A DNA stretch of 64,000 nt from Methylobacterium fujisawaense. Lineage in GTDB: Bacteria; Pseudomonadota; Alphaproteobacteria; Rhizobiales; Beijerinckiaceae. The DNA is taken from assembly GCF_014138435.1 (NCBI RefSeq), contig NZ_JACJIM010000002.1:1-64000 (forward strand). Reading direction: 5' to 3'. Below are positions 1-8,480 of this stretch, in pieces. Below the pieces are notes generated by a model. It did no database searches and had not been told where the DNA came from. It saw only the letters and a list, made by a program, of their open reading frames with translations. Each line of letters begins with the position of its first letter. Position 1 is the stretch's first letter. The position numbers and the translations under genes are program-made.

Positions 1-240
1 CCGCACCGGTCCGCCGCCCGGGGCGATGGCGGCTGAAAGCCACCGACGCGGGCGCCGCCCCGCCCCCGGACCCGCCCGGTCAGCCACCGGGCGGGCCCCC
101 GAAGGACGCCCCGGGATCGCTCCCGGGCCGCCGCGGACAGGTGCGGTCAGGAAGCACAAAATAGGAACATTGTCAAGATGCGGGCGGCGCGGCAGGCGGG
201 ACAGGGCCTGTCCGCCGCGGACTCCCGCCCGCCGCCGAGC

Positions 241-333
241 CGTCATTCCGGGGCGCCGCGGGCGCGCCGGAAATCCGGTGCCGCGGTCGGCGCGTCCGGA
301 TCCCGGGCTCCGCGCAGCAACACCGGGATGACG
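241..333. repeat. Rhizobiales-type intergenic palindrome
   Basis: The region begins with CGTCATTCCGG and ends with CCGGGATGACG, which are inverted copies with one mismatch about 70 bp apart. The interior is rich in short GC palindromes. This layout matches the GTCATTCCGG...CCGGAATGAC type of dispersed repeat common between genes in Rhizobiales. It sits 57 bp before the LysR start chosen here. I see no supportable gene in 1-390; the open frames there look like shadows of GC-rich non-coding DNA. Confidence 0.55.
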
Positions 334-390
334 GGGAAGCGGCCGCGTCTGCTATGTCGGCGGTCCGAATCCTCATCGATCGCGCCGCCC

Positions 391-1329
391 GTGGCCATTG
401 ACCATATCGATCTCAGCCGGATCGACCTGAACCTGCTGGTGGCCCTGGATGCGCTGCTCGACGAGCGCAGCGTCACGCGGGCGGCCGCACGGGTGGGGAT
501 CGGTCAGTCGGCGATGAGTTCGAGCCTCGCCCGCCTGCGCCGCCTGTTCGACGACGAACTCCTGACCCGGGCGCCGGACGGGATGCGGCCGACACCCCGC
601 GCCCTCAAGATCGCCGAGCCGCTGCGGGCCACCCTCCGGCAGGTGCAGGCGCTGGTGCATCGGGAGGAGCGGTTCGACCCGGCCACCGTCGAGCGCAGCT
701 TCACGGTGAGCCTGCCGGACAGCGTCGAAGCGCTGCTCGGGCCGCGGCTGATCGCGCAGCTCCGCCGGGACGCGCCCGGCATCCGGCTCCTGCTGCGCTC
801 GGTCGACCGGACCCGGATCCTCGACGAACTCGACGCCGACCAGGTCGATCTCGCCATCGGCCTGTTCTCCGAGGGGCAGCTCCACCACAAGCAGCGCCTC
901 CTCTACCGCGACAGCTACGTGGTGCTGTTCAACGCCGCGCTGATCGGCCTGGAGCCGCCGATCGGGCTGGACGACTACCTGCGCTTCCCCCACGTGCTGA
1001 CGTCCCTGCGCGAAACCGCCCACGGGGTGGTCGACGACGCCCTCGCGTTGATCGGCCGCTCGCGCACCCTGGCGGTGACGACCCCGCGCTTCCTCGTCGT
1101 CCCGTTCATGGTCCGGGCGGCGCCGGTGATCGCCACGATGCACGCCCGGCTCGCCACCTCCTTCGCCAACGCTCTCGCGCTCAGCGTCAGCCCCGTGCCG
1201 GTGCCCCTCGACGACGTGGCCGTGTCGATGCTGTGGCACGCCTCGTACGACCACGACCCGGCCCATCGCTGGCTCCGGGATCTGCTGGTCCGGCTGGCCC
1301 ACGAACCGCCCGCCCCCGGCATCCTCTGA
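391..1329 (+). CDS. LysR-family transcriptional regulator
   Basis: This is a 312-residue LysR-type regulator with the family's usual length. The N-terminal winged helix-turn-helix runs from about residue 5 to 65 (IDLNLLVALDALLDERSVT, then AAARVGIGQSAMSSSLARL), followed by a periplasmic-binding-protein-like effector domain. The GTG at 391 is chosen because homology-like sequence begins there (VAIDHIDLSRIDLNLL). The open frame continues upstream to 178, but that part is low-complexity and overlaps an intergenic palindrome. The effector domain resembles the NodD/SyrM-like branch; the ligand cannot be inferred. It converges on the DUF2252 gene. The metabolic operon at 3101 lies beyond that gene, so a regulatory link is only a guess. 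Confidence 0.85.
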   Translation: MAIDHIDLSRIDLNLLVALDALLDERSVTRAAARVGIGQSAMSSSLARLRRLFDDELLTRAPDGMRPTPRALKIAEPLRATLRQVQALVHREERFDPATVERSFTVSLPDSVEALLGPRLIAQLRRDAPGIRLLLRSVDRTRILDELDADQVDLAIGLFSEGQLHHKQRLLYRDSYVVLFNAALIGLEPPIGLDDYLRFPHVLTSLRETAHGVVDDALALIGRSRTLAVTTPRFLVVPFMVRAAPVIATMHARLATSFANALALSVSPVPVPLDDVAVSMLWHASYDHDPAHRWLRDLLVRLAHEPPAPGIL

Positions 1330-1352
1330 GTTCGGCGCTCACAGCTTGGCGC

Positions 1353-2837
1353 TCACAGGCAGGGATCGTCCGCGGTCTCCAGGCGGCCGCTCGCGATCGC
1401 CGCGCGGAACAGCGCGAAATCGGCCGCATTGCGCTCCGCATAGGCCGCGGCCCAGTCGGCGATCGCCGCGCAGAGGTCGTCGTGTTTGCCGCTGCCGCAA
1501 TAGCCGGCGATCGCCGCCGCATCGCCGGTCCGCGCATGGGCGCGGGCGAGGAGCGTGCCGTAGGCGTACGAGAAGGTCAGGAGCGGCGCGCCGGACATCC
1601 GCGCCAGCGGGATCGCGCCCTTCAGATTCTTCATCTGCCGGACGTAGAACGGGCGGCCCGCGATGCTGGTCCAGCCGAGCAGCGGATCGCCCACCGCCTG
1701 GAGCAGGCGCTGGCCGTAGATCACGCGCTCGCCCTCGTGCCCGGAAAAGGGCGCCGGCACCCGCGGCAGGTACGGCGCGTGCGCCGGACGGACCGCCTCC
1801 TTGACCTGGAGGAAGAGTGCGTCCGCGTCGGAATTGCCGAACAGCAGCGCCAGGTAGGCGCGGGTCCCGACGCTGCCCACGCCGACGACCCGATGGGCGA
1901 CATCGACCACGTGGTAACGGTCGAGCATGAAGCGCCGCTCCCGCGGCAGGGTCTCGGCGTAGCGCTCCAGACCGGTGACGACGCCCTCGCGGGTCGCCTC
2001 GTCCACGGGCGTCAGGATCGGCGGATCGGTTTGCAGGCGCCAGCTGCCGTCGGTGCGCCGCTCGGCGACCTGGGCGAGGAGGCTGCGGTTGTTCCGCCGC
2101 CGCGCCTTGTCGACGGCCCGCCGCACCACGGCCCGGGCCTCGGCATCCATCTGCAATCCGGCGATGTGCGGCGCGTCGGCACGCGTGGTCTGGTACCAGA
2201 CGTCGAGGGAGCCCTGCGGCGCCAGGCGCCGCATCGTGTGCTGGTAGCCGGAGACCGCCTCCATGACGGAAGCGCGCCGCTCGGCCGCCGGCGCGCCCGC
2301 ATCCGCGATGGCGACCGCGAGGCCGGCCGCGAGGCGCTTGAGATCCCATTCCCACGGGCCGATCGTGACCTCGTCGAAATCGTTGAGGTCGAGGACGACG
2401 TCGCGCTGCGGCGTACCGAACAGGCCGAAATTGTCCGTGTGCGCGTCGCCGTTCATCACCACGTCGATGCCGCTGCGCGGCCCGCGCGACAGGTCCCAGG
2501 CCATGACATGGGCGGCCCCGCGCAGGAACGCGAAGGGCGAGGACGCCATCCGGGCGACCCGCAAGGGGATCAGATGCGGCTGACGGCCCTTATGCGCGGC
2601 CTCGATCAGGGCGATCGGGTCGGGCCGGTCCGGACCGGGATCCAGCGTGGCCTGGCTCGCATGGGGCACCTCGGCACGCAGCCGCTTGCCGGCCTTGCGG
2701 CGCTTGTCCCAGGCCTCGACGCCCACGCGGAGGTCGATCCGCGGAAACTCCGCGACCGGCGCGAGCACCGAGTCCATACCCGGGGCGTCGGAGACGCCGG
2801 TTTCCGGGGCAGTCCTGTCGCTCTCGATGCGATCCAT
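1353..2837 (-). CDS. DUF2252 family protein
   Basis: This 494-residue protein of unknown function belongs to the DUF2252 family. Hallmarks are GDAHTDNFG around residue 150 and LDLNDFDE about 20 residues later, a spacing like the catalytic loop and metal-binding Asp of kinase-like aminoglycoside phosphotransferase folds. That suggests a small-molecule kinase, but no substrate is known. There is no signal peptide or membrane segment, so it should be cytoplasmic. It is transcribed alone, convergent with the LysR gene. Its 5' end faces the metabolic operon across about 260 bp (2838-3100) that must hold divergent promoters; I could not place -35/-10 boxes with confidence. Confidence 0.85.
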   Translation of the reverse strand: MDRIESDRTAPETGVSDAPGMDSVLAPVAEFPRIDLRVGVEAWDKRRKAGKRLRAEVPHASQATLDPGPDRPDPIALIEAAHKGRQPHLIPLRVARMASSPFAFLRGAAHVMAWDLSRGPRSGIDVVMNGDAHTDNFGLFGTPQRDVVLDLNDFDEVTIGPWEWDLKRLAAGLAVAIADAGAPAAERRASVMEAVSGYQHTMRRLAPQGSLDVWYQTTRADAPHIAGLQMDAEARAVVRRAVDKARRRNNRSLLAQVAERRTDGSWRLQTDPPILTPVDEATREGVVTGLERYAETLPRERRFMLDRYHVVDVAHRVVGVGSVGTRAYLALLFGNSDADALFLQVKEAVRPAHAPYLPRVPAPFSGHEGERVIYGQRLLQAVGDPLLGWTSIAGRPFYVRQMKNLKGAIPLARMSGAPLLTFSYAYGTLLARAHARTGDAAAIAGYCGSGKHDDLCAAIADWAAAYAERNAADFALFRAAIASGRLETADDPCL

Positions 2838-3100
2838 CGATGTCCCATCGCGGCATGCAGGGCGGTCGCGGCCGTACGGGTCTCCCTCCCGCGCCGGGAG
2901 CGATTTCCATACGGTAGCATCGGCCCCGCTCTGTGACGTCCCGGGCCTGAACGGCCCTTGACCACTCTATAGGCGAGCCCTCTAACGAACCGAGTATTCG
3001 CGGGGCGTTTCCGGGTGCCGGGCCGTTCACAGCGTCGCGATCAGAGTTCCGGAAGTGGACGGGGCGTTCCGGGAACGCCGTTGCATCAGCGAGACTTCGC

Positions 3101-4753
3101 ATGCCCAAGGGTTCAGATCTCCTCGTCGCCGCCCTCGAGAACGAGGGGGTCGACCGAATCTTCGGGATTCCCGGCGAGGAGAATCTCGACGTCGTCGAAT
3201 CCCTGCGCAACTCCAAGATCGAGCTGATCCTGACCCGCCACGAGCAGGCGGCGAGCTTCATGGCCGCCACCCATGGCCGCCTCACCGGCCGCCCCGGCGT
3301 CTGCCTCTCGACCCTGGGTCCCGGCGCCCTGAACTTCTCCACCGGCGCCGCCTACGCCCATCTCGGCGCGATGCCGATGATCATCATCACCGGCCAGAAG
3401 GGCATCCTGTCGTCGCGGCAGGCCAAGTTCCAGATCGTCGACGTAATCAGCTCCATGAAGCCGATCACCAAGATGGCCCGGCAGATCGTCTCGGCCTCCT
3501 CGATCCCCACCATCGTGCGCGACGCCTTCCGGGTCGCCACCGAGGAGCGGCCGGGCCCGGTGCTGCTGGAGCTGCCCGAGGACATCGCGGCCGAGGAGGC
3601 CGAGGCCCACCTCGTGCCCTCGCACCCGATCGACATCCCGGTGGCCCATCCCACCGCCATCGCGCGCGCCGCCGCCATGATCCTGAAGGCCGAGCGCCCG
3701 CTGATCATGCTGGGCGCCGCCGCGAGCCGCCCCCGGGCCACCGGCGAACTCGGCGGCTTCGTGCAGCGGACCCAGATCCCGTTCTTCACCACCCAGATGG
3801 GCAAGGGCACGGTGGCGAGCGGCACGAACCTCTACATGGGCACGGCGGCGCTCTCCGAGCGCGACTACGTCCACGAGGCGATCGACCGGGCCGACCTGAT
3901 CATCGCCATCGGCCACGACACGATCGAGAAGCCGCCCTTCTTCATGGGCCAGCACGACCAGAAGGTCCTGCACATCAGCTACATGCCGGCCAATGTCGAG
4001 CAGGTCTACTATCCCGACGCCGAGGTGGTGGGCGACCTCGGCCCCACCCTGAAGCTGCTCGCCGACCAACTCGACGGCAAGCTCCCCAACGCCGGCGCCC
4101 TGCTCCACCTGCGCGAGCACATCCTCAACCACATCGCCGACCGGGCCGGCGAGGACCGCTTCCCGGTGACGCCGCAGCGGCTCGTGCGCGACGTGCGCCG
4201 GGTGATCCCCGAGGACGGCATCGTCTGCCTCGACAACGGGATGTACAAGATCTGGTTCGCCCGGAACTACCGGACCTACGTCGCCAACACGCTGCTCCTC
4301 GACAACGCGCTGGCCACGATGGGCGCGGGCCTGCCCTCGGCCATGATGGCGGCGATGCTCTACCCGAACCGGCGCGTCATGGCGGTGTGCGGCGACGGCG
4401 GGTTCATGATGAACAGCCAGGAGATGGAGACCGCGGTCCGCCTCAAGCTCAACCTCGTGGTGCTGGTGCTGGACGACTCGGCCTACGGGATGATCCGCTG
4501 GAAGCAGGCGGTCGACAAGTTCGCCGATTACGGGATGACCTTCAGCAACCCGGATTTCGTGCTCTACGCCAAGTCGTACGGGGCCACCGGCCACCGGGTC
4601 GAGTCGGTCAACGACCTCGTGCCGACCCTCGACCGGGCCTTCGCGGCGGGCGGCGTCCACCTCGTGGCGGTCCCGATCGACTATTCCGAAAACACCCGCG
4701 TGCTGGTCGACGAGCTGCGCGCCAAGGTGAAGGATTTCGAGCCGGCCGAGTGA
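3101..4753 (+). CDS. ThDP-dependent enzyme, acetolactate synthase-like (candidate 2-oxoglutarate decarboxylase)
   Basis: This is a complete 550-residue thiamine diphosphate enzyme with the usual three domains. The catalytic Glu48 lies in TRHEQAASFMA, and the cofactor motif starts at G431-D-G and ends about 28 residues later at Asp-Asp. Automatic annotation would call it acetolactate synthase large subunit. However, no small subunit follows, and the N-terminal motifs (GIPGEENLDVVESL, then RLTGRPGVCLSTLGPGALN) resemble the cyanobacterial enzyme shown to decarboxylate 2-oxoglutarate to succinate semialdehyde, also first annotated as acetolactate synthase. It is the first gene of a run with iron alcohol dehydrogenase, phaE, phaC, CoA-transferase and SSADH. 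Family membership is secure; the substrate is inferred from neighbours. Pyruvate or another 2-oxoacid remains possible. Confidence 0.82.
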   Translation: MPKGSDLLVAALENEGVDRIFGIPGEENLDVVESLRNSKIELILTRHEQAASFMAATHGRLTGRPGVCLSTLGPGALNFSTGAAYAHLGAMPMIIITGQKGILSSRQAKFQIVDVISSMKPITKMARQIVSASSIPTIVRDAFRVATEERPGPVLLELPEDIAAEEAEAHLVPSHPIDIPVAHPTAIARAAAMILKAERPLIMLGAAASRPRATGELGGFVQRTQIPFFTTQMGKGTVASGTNLYMGTAALSERDYVHEAIDRADLIIAIGHDTIEKPPFFMGQHDQKVLHISYMPANVEQVYYPDAEVVGDLGPTLKLLADQLDGKLPNAGALLHLREHILNHIADRAGEDRFPVTPQRLVRDVRRVIPEDGIVCLDNGMYKIWFARNYRTYVANTLLLDNALATMGAGLPSAMMAAMLYPNRRVMAVCGDGGFMMNSQEMETAVRLKLNLVVLVLDDSAYGMIRWKQAVDKFADYGMTFSNPDFVLYAKSYGATGHRVESVNDLVPTLDRAFAAGGVHLVAVPIDYSENTRVLVDELRAKVKDFEPAE

Positions 4754-4796
4754 GGCTGGTGTCGCAGTTGGGTCGGGACCAAGACAGGGCAGCGCG

Positions 4797-5972
4797 ATGA
4801 ACCCGTTCACCTTCCAGACCACGCCGAACGTGCTGTTCGAGGCCGGCGCCTCCAGGAAGCTGCCCGAGATCGTCGGCCGCTTCGGGGCGAAGCGCGTCCT
4901 GCTGGTCACCGACAAGGGCGTGCGCGGCGCCGGGCTGACCCAGGCCGCCGAGGCGGCTTTGGCGGCGGCCGGCGTCAGCCTCGACGTCTACGAGGACGTG
5001 GTGGCCGATCCGCCCTCCACGGTGATCGAGGCGGCGGCCAAGCGCGCCCGGGAGCTCGGGACCGATCTGGTCCTGTCGATCGGCGGCGGCTCGGCGCTCG
5101 ATACCGCCAAGCTCGTGGCCTATCTCGCCAAGTCCGACGAGCCGCTCGACGCGATCTACGGCGTCGGCCTCGCCACGGGCGACCGCCTGCCGCTGATCCT
5201 CGTGCCGACCACGGCCGGCACCGGCTCGGAGGTGACGCCGATCTCGATCGTCACGACGCCGACCACCGAGAAGAAGGGCGTCGTCGCCCCGAAACTCCTG
5301 CCCGACTGGGCGGTGCTCGACCCGGAGCTGACGCTCGGCCTGCCGTCGCACGTCACCGCGGCGACCGGCATCGACGCCATGGTTCACGCCATCGAGGCCT
5401 TCACCAGCAAGAACAAGAAGAACCCGATCTCCGACCAGCTCGCCAAGCAGGCGCTGGCGCTGCTCTCGGCCAACATCCGCACCGCCTGCACGGACGGGGC
5501 GAATCTCGAGGCGCGCTCCGGCATGCTGCTCGGCTCGATGCTCGCCGGCATGGCCTTCGCCAACGCGCCGGTGGCGGCGGTCCACGCCCTGGCCTACCCG
5601 GTCGGGGCGATCTTCCACGTGCCGCACGGGCTCTCGAACGCGCTCGTGCTGATGGGGGTGATGCGCTTCAACCTCTCGCACGCGGAGGCGCTCTACGCCG
5701 AGCTGGCGCCGATCCTCGATCCCGCGGCCGCGGATCTGCCGCCGTCCGAGGCCGCCAAGCGCTTCGTGGAGAGCCTCGACGCGATCTGCCGCGACTGCAA
5801 GGTTCCGGCGTCCCTCGCCGAGGTCGGCGTCGCCCGGCGGGATCTGGAGCGCATGGCCTCCGACGCGATGAAGCAGACGCGGCTCCTCGTGAACAACCCG
5901 CGCGAGGTCACCTACGACGACGCGTTCGCGATCTACGCCGAGGCGCTGGGCGAGGCACGCCCGGCGGCGTGA
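4797..5972 (+). CDS. Iron-containing alcohol dehydrogenase (candidate 4-hydroxybutyrate dehydrogenase)
   Basis: This 391-residue group III alcohol dehydrogenase is full length. The nucleotide-binding motif GGGSALDTAK starts at residue 96. The metal ligands are Asp193, His197 (GIDAMVHAIEAF), His263 and His277 (HVPHGLSNA). It is cytoplasmic and NAD(P)-dependent by family. It begins 43 bp after the ThDP enzyme and precedes phaE. In this setting the most economical role is reduction of succinate semialdehyde to 4-hydroxybutyrate. Lactaldehyde or 1,3-propanediol type activity cannot be excluded, because the family is substrate-diverse. Confidence 0.88.
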   Translation: MNPFTFQTTPNVLFEAGASRKLPEIVGRFGAKRVLLVTDKGVRGAGLTQAAEAALAAAGVSLDVYEDVVADPPSTVIEAAAKRARELGTDLVLSIGGGSALDTAKLVAYLAKSDEPLDAIYGVGLATGDRLPLILVPTTAGTGSEVTPISIVTTPTTEKKGVVAPKLLPDWAVLDPELTLGLPSHVTAATGIDAMVHAIEAFTSKNKKNPISDQLAKQALALLSANIRTACTDGANLEARSGMLLGSMLAGMAFANAPVAAVHALAYPVGAIFHVPHGLSNALVLMGVMRFNLSHAEALYAELAPILDPAAADLPPSEAAKRFVESLDAICRDCKVPASLAEVGVARRDLERMASDAMKQTRLLVNNPREVTYDDAFAIYAEALGEARPAA

Positions 5973-6018
5973 GGGCGGAAGCGGCGCTGGACTGCCGCTC
6001 GGCCAGTCCCGGCCACGC

Positions 6019-6109
6019 CGTCATCGCGAGCGCAGCGACGCGACCCAGGGCAGCGCGACCTCGCCGAGCGAGACGCTGCTGGATTGCTTCGCTCCGCTCG
6101 CAAGGACGG
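6019..6109. repeat. Rhizobiales-type intergenic palindrome
   Basis: The element starts with CGTCATCGCGAGCGCAGCG and ends with GCTTCGCTCCGCTCGCAAGG plus ACG. These are imperfect inverted copies of the well-known GTCATTGCGAGCG...CGCTCGCAATGAC alphaproteobacterial repeat. It occupies most of the 179-bp gap between the alcohol dehydrogenase and phaE, so an operon transcript would carry it as a hairpin. Confidence 0.65.
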
Positions 6110-6151
6110 AGGCGACGTTTCAGCCCTAGGGCTGTGAGGAGAAACGCCAGC

Positions 6152-6982
6152 ATGGACCAGTTCGACGCGTTCCGGGCGATGGGCGAGTTCTGGACCCGGG
6201 CGGGCACGGGCTTCTTCACGCAGGGTCTGGGGCCATCCGCGCCCGGCTTCGGCTGGCCGACCTTTCCGGCACCCGATCTCGCCGGCATGGCCGCCGCCCA
6301 GTCCAAGCTCTCCGAGGCCTGGACCGCCGCCAACACCCTCTCGCAGACACTCGCGACATCGCTCCAGGGCGGCCCCGGGGCGCCGGACCCGACCGCCGGG
6401 GCGGTGCTCGCCCGGATCTTCGATCCCCAGGCCTGGCTCGGCGGCTCGGGCGAGTTCGACGCCGCGCTGACCCGCATGGCCGAGGGCCCGCAGCTCGCCG
6501 ACCTGTGGCAGACCGAGCGACGCTACGCGGCCCTGTTCACCGCCTGGGCGACGCTGCGGCGAGCGCAGAGCGAGCATCAGGCCGTGATGCTCGACGCCTG
6601 GACCCGCGCCGCCGGCACCTTCGCCCAGGAGGCCAATGCCCGCGCCGAGCGCGGCGAGAGCTTCGCCTCCGCCCGGGAGATGATGACGCGCTGGATCGAG
6701 ACCGCCAACGCGGTCCTGCTGGAGGTCCAGCGCTCGGACAAGTTCCTGGCCTCGCAGCGGGCGGTGCTGCGGGCCTCCACCGATCTGCGGCTCGCCCAGC
6801 AGGACGTCGCGGCCTTCCTGTCCGAGCTCTACGGCCAGCCGACCCGGGCCGAGCTCGACGACGTCCACAAGAGCCTCACCGAGCTGCGCCGCGAGGTGCG
6901 GGCGCTCCGCCGCGAGCGCCGGCAGGCCGGCAAGGTCGCGAAGGCAGGTGGTTCAGAGGTCGGGAAGGAAGCCCATGGCTGA
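6152..6982 (+). CDS. phaE: Class III poly(R)-hydroxyalkanoic acid synthase subunit PhaE
   Basis: PhaE is the non-catalytic partner of class III PHA synthase. This 276-residue version starts at the ATG after GAGGAGAAA; the open frame extends upstream only into an intergenic repeat. The N-terminus (DQFDAFRAMGEFW) and the aromatic/Ala-rich helical middle are typical. The stretch ending ELYGQPTRAELDDVHK is the hallmark before a basic coiled-coil C-terminus (ELRREVRALRRERRQ). The stop overlaps the phaC start by 8 bp, implying translational coupling and a 1:1 complex at the granule surface. This PhaE is Ala- and Arg-rich but otherwise normal in length. Confidence 0.9.
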   Translation: MDQFDAFRAMGEFWTRAGTGFFTQGLGPSAPGFGWPTFPAPDLAGMAAAQSKLSEAWTAANTLSQTLATSLQGGPGAPDPTAGAVLARIFDPQAWLGGSGEFDAALTRMAEGPQLADLWQTERRYAALFTAWATLRRAQSEHQAVMLDAWTRAAGTFAQEANARAERGESFASAREMMTRWIETANAVLLEVQRSDKFLASQRAVLRASTDLRLAQQDVAAFLSELYGQPTRAELDDVHKSLTELRREVRALRRERRQAGKVAKAGGSEVGKEAHG

Positions 6983-8105
6983 CCAGGAAAGCCCGAAGGG
7001 GCCGGCCGCTCCGCTGAATCTCACCCCCGCCGCGTTGCTGGCCGAGGTCGGCACCCTCGGCCGCCGGATCAGCGAGGGGGCCAAGCTGTTCGCCGATGTC
7101 AGCGACGCCGACGTCGCGATCGCCACCACGCCGAAGGATCTGGTCTGGAGCCAGGACAAGGTCCGGCTCTACCGCTACCGGCCCCTCGCCGAGAGCAAGG
7201 GCCTGCCGCCGGTCCTGATCGTCTACGGCCTGATCGGCCGCTACACGATGGCCGACCTGCAGGAGGACCGCTCGCTGGTCCGCAACCTGCTGAACCTCGG
7301 CCTCGACCTCTACGTGGTCGATTGGGGCAATCCCGGCCGGGCCGACCGCTACGTCACCATCGACGATTACGTGGACGGCTACCTCGCCGAGTGCGTCGCC
7401 GTCATCCAGGAGGCGGCGAAGCGCGACAGGATCAGCCTGCTCGGGATCTGCGAGGGCGGGGTCTTCACCACCTGCTACGCGGCGCTCTACCCCGAGACCG
7501 TCAACGCGATGGTGCTGACCATCACGCCGATCGACTTCCATGCCGATGCCCGGGATGCCCGCGCCGGCCACGGCTTCATCAACGTCTGGACCCGCTCGCT
7601 GACGCCCGAGGACGTGGACCGGCTGATCGACGCGCAGGGCTCCCTGCCCGGCGCTTTCATGGGTTCGGTGTTCTCCATGATGACGCCGATGCGCACCCTG
7701 ACGAAGTACAACCTCGACCTGCTCGACGCCCTCGACGACAAGAAGAAGTTTTTGAACTTCCTGCGGATGGAGAAGTGGATCGCCGACCGTCCGGACCATC
7801 CCGGCGAGGCGGCCAAGCAGTGGCTGAAGGATCTCTACCAGGACAACAAGCTGGTCCAGAGTGCCTTCGAGCTCGGCGGCCGGACGGTGGATCTGAAGGC
7901 CATCACCTGCCCGGTGCTGAACGTCTTCGCCCAGGACGACCACATCATCCCGCCCGCCACTTCGCAGGCGCTGAAGGACCGGATCGGCACCGCGGATTAC
8001 ACCGAGATGGGTCTGCCCGGCGGCCATGTCGGCGTGTTCGTCGGCGGCAAGGCCCAGAAGCTGCTTGGGTCGGGCATCGCCGACTGGCTCGGCCAGCGGG
8101 GGTAG
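6975..8105 (+). CDS. phaC: Class III poly(R)-hydroxyalkanoic acid synthase subunit PhaC
   Basis: This is the catalytic subunit that polymerises hydroxyacyl-CoA at the PHA granule. It has 376 residues, the short class III length (class I enzymes are near 600). The lipase-like box GICEGG carries Cys159; the alpha/beta-hydrolase triad is completed by Asp322 (in AQDDH) and His351 (GGHVGVF). The start is the ATG after GGGAAGGAAG inside the 3' end of phaE. The gene sits between PhaE and a CoA-transferase rather than near phaA/phaB thiolase and reductase genes, which suggests that its monomer comes from the CoA-transferase route. Most methylobacteria also have a class I PhaC; none is in this window. 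Confidence 0.93.
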   Translation: MADQESPKGPAAPLNLTPAALLAEVGTLGRRISEGAKLFADVSDADVAIATTPKDLVWSQDKVRLYRYRPLAESKGLPPVLIVYGLIGRYTMADLQEDRSLVRNLLNLGLDLYVVDWGNPGRADRYVTIDDYVDGYLAECVAVIQEAAKRDRISLLGICEGGVFTTCYAALYPETVNAMVLTITPIDFHADARDARAGHGFINVWTRSLTPEDVDRLIDAQGSLPGAFMGSVFSMMTPMRTLTKYNLDLLDALDDKKKFLNFLRMEKWIADRPDHPGEAAKQWLKDLYQDNKLVQSAFELGGRTVDLKAITCPVLNVFAQDDHIIPPATSQALKDRIGTADYTEMGLPGGHVGVFVGGKAQKLLGSGIADWLGQRG

Positions 8106-8214
8106 GATGTCGGCCCGACGGTTCTCGATGAGCAGGACGCCCCTCCCCTCCCCCCGCTGTGGGGACGGCGACTGGACACACCCATCGTGCGCTGCGCCGC
8201 GGCGGCGGGATCAA

Positions 8215-8405
8215 GCGCGGGTCCCCTCTCCCGTGCGGGAGAGGGACAGGGTGAGGGATCAGGTCCGTCCGATAAAGGCGCGACCTGACGGCGCTTCGAG
8301 GGCGTGCTCCATCCTGACGCGGCCCGTCCCTGACCCCGACCCTCTCCCGCACGGGAGAGGGGGCGCCTCGCGATCTGCCGCGGAGGCCAGCGTTCAATCC
8401 GGGCC
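8215..8405. repeat. 191-bp dispersed palindromic element, copy 1
   Basis: The element opens with a perfect hairpin (CCCTCTCCCG-tgc-GGGAGAGGG) and closes with a second one (CCCTCTCCCGCACGGGAGAG). A second copy of exactly the same length lies at 23375-23565. The two share the first 44 bp, the word GGCGTGCTCCAT in the middle and both hairpins, and diverge between these blocks. It fills much of the 375-bp gap (8106-8480) between phaC and the CoA-transferase; I see no gene there. It may act as an mRNA processing, stability or attenuation element within the operon. Confidence 0.75.
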
Positions 8406-8480
8406 GATGGACATCGTCGCTTCCCGGAGAAGGGCGAGCGCAGCCGCTCCGGCCGCATCCCGGGCGCCGAGGATCACCCG

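Noticed and set aside
3101-4753. Calling the ThDP enzyme biosynthetic acetolactate synthase (ilvB)
   Set aside because: No regulatory small subunit gene follows, and the neighbours are not branched-chain amino acid genes. The family call is kept but not the pathway.
8106-8480. Hairpins between phaC and the CoA-transferase as a strong terminator
   Set aside because: The hairpins belong to a dispersed 191-bp element also found elsewhere and lack T-runs. Functional linkage of the flanking genes suggests read-through, so I list it as a repeat rather than an operon end.
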